Of a stretch of DNA of 12,787 nucleotides, positions 10,379-12,787 are shown piece after piece; the stretch's first letter is position 1; every line of letters starts with the position of its first letter. The position numbers were made by a program, and so were the translations under genes. The DNA comes from Trachelipus rathkii (lineage: Eukaryota; Arthropoda; Malacostraca; Isopoda; Trachelipodidae): NCBI GenBank assembly GCA_015478945.1, contig JABUQX010053283.1, positions 12,501 to 25,287 on the forward strand, written 5' to 3'. The notes beneath the pieces were generated by a model. The model was not told where the DNA came from. It saw nothing but the letters and a program-made list of their open reading frames with translations, and did not search any database.

Positions 10379-10612
10379 TTAGAATTTCGGGACAAAAATG
10401 CGGGATATTGAAAAATGTGCTGAGTATCTAATAGTGAGATGTGTCCCTGCGACTATAAAATAATTATCATTTCCAGTCGACCGATTGCGTACTATATCTA
10501 GGCATTTGCAAGAGTCGTTAATTCTCTTTGAAATCAAACAAGAACGATCTCCTGGTTCTGAATCGGTTTCTGAAGCGCGACTCCGTCTCTCGCAGCTACG
10601 AATATCACCCAT
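10379..10612 (-). CDS. Hypothetical small ORF (77 codons), uncertain
   Basis: The frame begins MGDIRSCERRSRASETDSE and ends FVPKF, reading away from the TA array at 10740. The N-terminal part is charged and Ser/Arg/Glu-rich; the C-terminal part is more hydrophobic. No known family is recognised. The other two minus frames are also partly open over the same bases, so coding is not decided. It lies about 380 bp beyond the end of the H2A-like stretch on the same strand, so it may belong to the same inserted segment. Alternatives are a chance frame or a broken piece of a longer gene continuing upstream to about 10740. Confidence 0.25.
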   Translation of the reverse strand: MGDIRSCERRSRASETDSEPGDRSCLISKRINDSCKCLDIVRNRSTGNDNYFIVAGTHLTIRYSAHFSISRIFVPKF

Positions 10613-10740
10613 ATTTCAAGACCTTAACTGTCCGGTCATAAACATAGAATGATGGCGGCGACTGTTATCTCTCGTAGTTCAGCCCTCTTCTCTTGCTACT
10701 TCCGCGGGAGGTTAAACATTCGAATCTGTTAAAAGATAGG
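10613..10740. other. Coding-like fragments on both strands, unassigned
   Basis: A minus-strand frame is open across this stretch apart from one stop (fragments SSKRRGLNYER and PSFYVYDRTVKVLKYG), and a short plus frame starts MMAATVISRSSALFSCYFRG. Neither matches a family I know. Confidence 0.25.
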
Positions 10741-10872
10741 TATAATATATAATATATATATATATATAAGTTATAGGATATATATATATATATAATATAT
10801 ATATATATAGATATATATGAGTATATATATATAATATATATATATATATAATATTATCAATATATATATATT
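10741..10872. repeat. Interrupted (TA)n array
   Basis: Alternating TA with AGTTATAGGA, AGATATATATGAG and TATTATCAA interruptions. It is the only microsatellite inside the coding-like right end of the window. Confidence 0.9.
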
Positions 10873-10994
10873 ACAAATAAAGAAGATAAACTCTAAATAT
10901 TTACTTACCAGATTTTTCTTTCTTCTTGAGACATATCAGTTTTACATATCTTTTATGTTTGACAGGCTAAAATCTTCTCTATTATCTCTTTCCG

Positions 10995-11503
10995 TTATAC
11001 AAATTGTTTAAATACTCGTTCGATGTTGGATATCCTCACTTGACGCATCCCCCCCTCCAAGGGAAATATTTCGAGATGTGTATCTGCACCGGTTGTATCT
11101 GAGAAAATAGAAAAATTCTGTGCCACATTTAGTGATCATATTTTGGGTGATCTGAACACCAATTCTGGATTATAGGGTAGTTCTTCTGATTAGAATATTC
11201 TTTCGTTGTCGTTTCTATGATACTGACGATGAGATGTTCGGTGAGAGTTGCTAATTTCTCGTTATTTCCCGCTATCACAATGTGTTCATTAACAGTTCGA
11301 TCACTCTTCGGGTGGTCATTAAAGGGTGAAAATCTCTTGAGAAAATCTGCATTAACAACAGGCGCTCTCGACTATCGAGTTTGGTTCTCGTGCAGGTTGG
11401 GTTTAAATCGAGTTCTGTTCTTCCCCCGAGCCACACCTACACGAGATCTCAGTCTTTCTACATACATTACTCCCTGAAAGTGCGATCTCGGGTCTCTAAG
11501 AAT
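10995..11503 (-). pseudogene. Divergent histone H2A-like coding region, broken
   Basis: The minus strand is open from 11503 to 11132 (124 codons) except for one TAG at 11372-11374. After a one-base shift near 11132 another frame runs on to a TAA at 10995-10997. At 11213-11260 it reads EKLATLTEHLIVSIIE, which fits the H2A alpha-2 helix pattern YLAAVLEYLTAEILE; the residues just before it (EHIVIAG) match the ERVGAGA loop region. At 11010-11054, in the second frame, GGMRQVRISNIERVF fits the H2A docking-domain pattern GGV..NI.AVL. The N-terminal part is basic (VERLRSRVGVARGKNRTR), like a histone tail. Core histones package DNA as H2A-H2B and H3-H4 dimers. Divergence from animal H2A is extreme, so a viral or relic gene is likelier than a host gene. 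The alignment is by eye. Confidence 0.6.
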
Positions 11504-11961
11504 TCAACTTTATATAATTCCAACTTCGGCTGCGCGCCCGCAGTCTATCCGAAATTATATCGACCGAGGAGCACTATCACACCCCGTTCGTCTTTGGTTC
11601 TCTTCCTTCAACCCGTCGTAGTGACGAACCATCCACCGACGACGATGGCGCATCCGCCCACTTCTTTTCTACTCCCTCTGTTTTTCTTTTTCGTACCCTC
11701 ATCTGGTCGTTTATAACAATATGTTTCCTCAATATTCGTAACTGTAAATAGATCTGTCGCGTGACAAACCCCAGTCGCATTGTTTCTTCGTGGGCGTGAG
11801 ATATTCTTCTCGATATAAGAAAATCGTTCAACTTCGTATTTCTCGTCGTACATGCGGAAGATCACTCCGGGCTTCATCTCGCTTTAATAATTCGCTAAAT
11901 CTACGAAGAACCTTCGTAACGTGCTATATTTATTCGCTTCACGTTTTCGAGGCGATGAGGT
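11504..11961 (-). pseudogene. Coding-like stretch between H2B-like and H2A-like parts
   Basis: One minus frame is open from 11961 to 11608 with a single TAA at 11884-11886. It includes a Met at 11877 followed by KPGVIFRMYDEKYEVERFS and a basic segment near 11640-11690 (EGTKKKNRGSRKEV). An overlapping second frame is open from 11831 to 11577. Stops are far rarer than chance would give, so this was probably protein-coding. I do not recognise a family. It could be a long linker joining the H2B-like and H2A-like parts, a separate gene, or the H2B C-terminal region plus an H2A N-terminal extension. Confidence 0.45.
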
Positions 11962-12356
11962 TTAAACTTTCATGTAAGTTATACCAGATGAGATGGGATC
12001 TCTCCTCCTATCAGCTCCTGTACCGCGTAGTGGGTTCTCTTTTTTTGGGAATGTTTTAACGGCTAATTCGTCGGAAAAAACGATCTATCCTCGTGCGGCG
12101 TTTGTGTATGTACTAGCTCCTAGCGTAATAATTCTGAGAGACGTGATGTCATGGGATATTTTATAAAATAGGTTTTAAGTTCAATTCGCCTGCGTTAGTT
12201 AGTGACGAAATGCTTCGTGGATGTTTGGGGACATGAAGCATGTGGCAAATAATAATTCAGTCTGGTTACGGTACTCCTTATCATTTAACGCTCAGAGGAT
12301 GTTATCTCCGTCTTCGGATGTAGTTGCACTGTAATCATCGCCATGTTGACCGCCAT
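11962..12356 (-). pseudogene. Divergent histone H2B-like coding region, broken
   Basis: It starts at an ATG (12354-12356) with a second in-frame Met four codons later. At 12294-12326 it reads QLHPKTEITSS, matching the H2B alpha-1/loop-1 signature QVHPDTGISSK nearly residue for residue. After a 110-bp stretch in another frame (12285-12175, three stops), the minus strand at 12174-12088 reads a helix-like stretch with SHDIT...LGAS...NAARG. After a TAG (12085-12087) comes IVFSDELAVK, fitting the H2B alpha-2/loop-2/alpha-3 pattern NDIFERIAAEAS...KRSTITSREIQTAV. The extra ~37 codons between loop 1 and alpha 2 are unexplained: an insertion, an intron or sequence damage. The usual Lys-rich N-terminal tail is missing. 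It is followed on the same strand by the H2A-like region, and opposite to the H4-like region. Confidence 0.6.
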
Positions 12357-12450
12357 CCTATTATATATAATGGTATTAATATTTTTTAATAATTTAATAA
12401 TCAAAATGTTTAAAAAAAATTAAAAAAATAAATTACATTAGGTTCATTGC
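12357..12450. promoter_or_regulatory. AT-rich divergent intergenic region, candidate bidirectional promoter
   Basis: About 90 bp of nearly pure A/T separates the minus-strand H2B-like start and the plus-strand H4-like region. It includes TATATAATA (about 12362-12371) and long A and T runs. Divergent histone genes sharing one promoter region are common in eukaryotes and plausible in large DNA viruses. Promoter function is inferred from position and composition only. Confidence 0.4.
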
Positions 12451-12787
12451 GATAAACGAAGACTCACGGAGGTGCTATAAAAAGACTCAACGGGAAGCTC
12501 TTCCATGCTATTTCGCGGGATACGAGACGAAAGATTATTATATAAGATATGGAGGCAATGATCAGCAGTGCCAACACCAATTATATTAAAAAGTGTCATA
12601 CAGAAGATGTCTTAATGGCTCTTAAATATCCCCGGATAAAAAACTATCCCTGACGGCGCGTTGGAAGAACGATTTAAGAGTGCAAAGCTGTACAAACTCT
12701 CTAAGATCGTAGGAAAAAGAGTTATTTACGATCAAACCGTGAGAGAAACCTACGAAAATAAGGAATGGAAAAAAAAGATGAGAAATA
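12451..12787 (+). pseudogene. Divergent histone H4-like coding region, broken and cut by window end
   Basis: The segments lie in three successive frames. At 12451-12468 the reading is DKRRLT, like the IRRLARR segment of H4. At 12468-12494, in the next frame, GGAIKRLNG matches GGVKRISG. After a TAA (12543-12545) in the same frame, TEDVLMALK (12600-12626) matches TAMDVVYALK. The spacing from KR to ALK is 49 residues, against 48 in H4, and beyond ALK the Tyr and Gly of the H4 end (TLYGFGG) fall at the right positions. A one-base shift near 12651 then opens a Lys-rich frame (EERFKSAKLYKLSKIVGKR and on) to the window end, longer than any H4. It may be the linker to a fused H3. The N-terminal tail is essentially absent. 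H4 is nearly invariant in animals, so this is not the host gene. Confidence 0.65.
12474..12482 (+). promoter_or_regulatory. TATAAAAAG sequence, probably within the H4-like frame
   Basis: A consensus-like TATA box (CTATAAAAAG) lies 75 bp before an ATG at 12549. Taken alone it would suggest a promoter. The bases also encode the AIK of the GGAIKR motif, so I think the match is accidental unless the real start is the 12549 ATG. Confidence 0.2.

Noticed and set aside
11217..12059. Plus-strand open frames at 11217-11477, 11381-11716 and 11790-12059
   Set aside because: They are antisense to the minus-strand histone-like and coding-like stretches and show no recognisable protein features.
10995..12787. 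Host replication-dependent histone cluster
   Set aside because: Animal H4 and H2A are nearly invariant, whereas these stretches keep only signature positions. Normal N-terminal tails are also missing.

Overview
The window looks like animal nuclear DNA. It has no bacterial operons, ribosome binding sites or tRNA genes. It is crowded with very long (TA)n and (TAA)n/(TTA)n microsatellites, degenerate CA-rich minisatellites, a dead non-LTR retrotransposon tail and large inverted repeats. This repeat profile fits a decapod crustacean (shrimp or crab) best, but that is an inference from composition. Many one-base differences between repeat copies and many frame changes suggest either old, decaying DNA or an assembly with residual indel errors. 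No intact host gene is visible.

Layout. 1-3300: simple-sequence arrays separated by short non-coding stretches, with a tight double hairpin (1977-2035) and a mirrored pair of compound microsatellites (2050-2396 and 2812-3053). 3340-3625: frameshifted C-terminal tail of a non-LTR retrotransposon ORF2. 4274-5163: a ~449-bp tandem duplication carrying CGATA-rich palindromes. 5380-7575: TA, TAA and CA arrays around one small GC-rich hairpin. 7535-10165: a ~2.6-kb foldback structure, with arms of roughly 1 kb around a centre built of ~135-145-bp units that are themselves palindromic. 10170-12787: a different kind of DNA, richer in coding-like sequence on both strands.

The last region is the most interesting part. 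Reading frame by frame, I find degraded stretches resembling three core histones, all very unlike conserved animal histones. An H2B-like stretch (minus strand, from 12356) is followed on the same strand by an H2A-like stretch (11503-10995). An H4-like stretch (plus strand, from about 12451) is divergent from them across an ~80-90-bp AT-rich gap. H2B then H2A in one direction, with H4 facing the other way, recalls the fused histone doublets (H2B-H2A and H4-H3) of Marseilleviridae and related nucleocytoviruses. I therefore propose an endogenised, decaying relic of a large DNA virus with histone genes, or another very divergent histone cluster. The H3 part, if present, would lie beyond the right edge. 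The alignments were made by eye from known family motifs and need a profile search.
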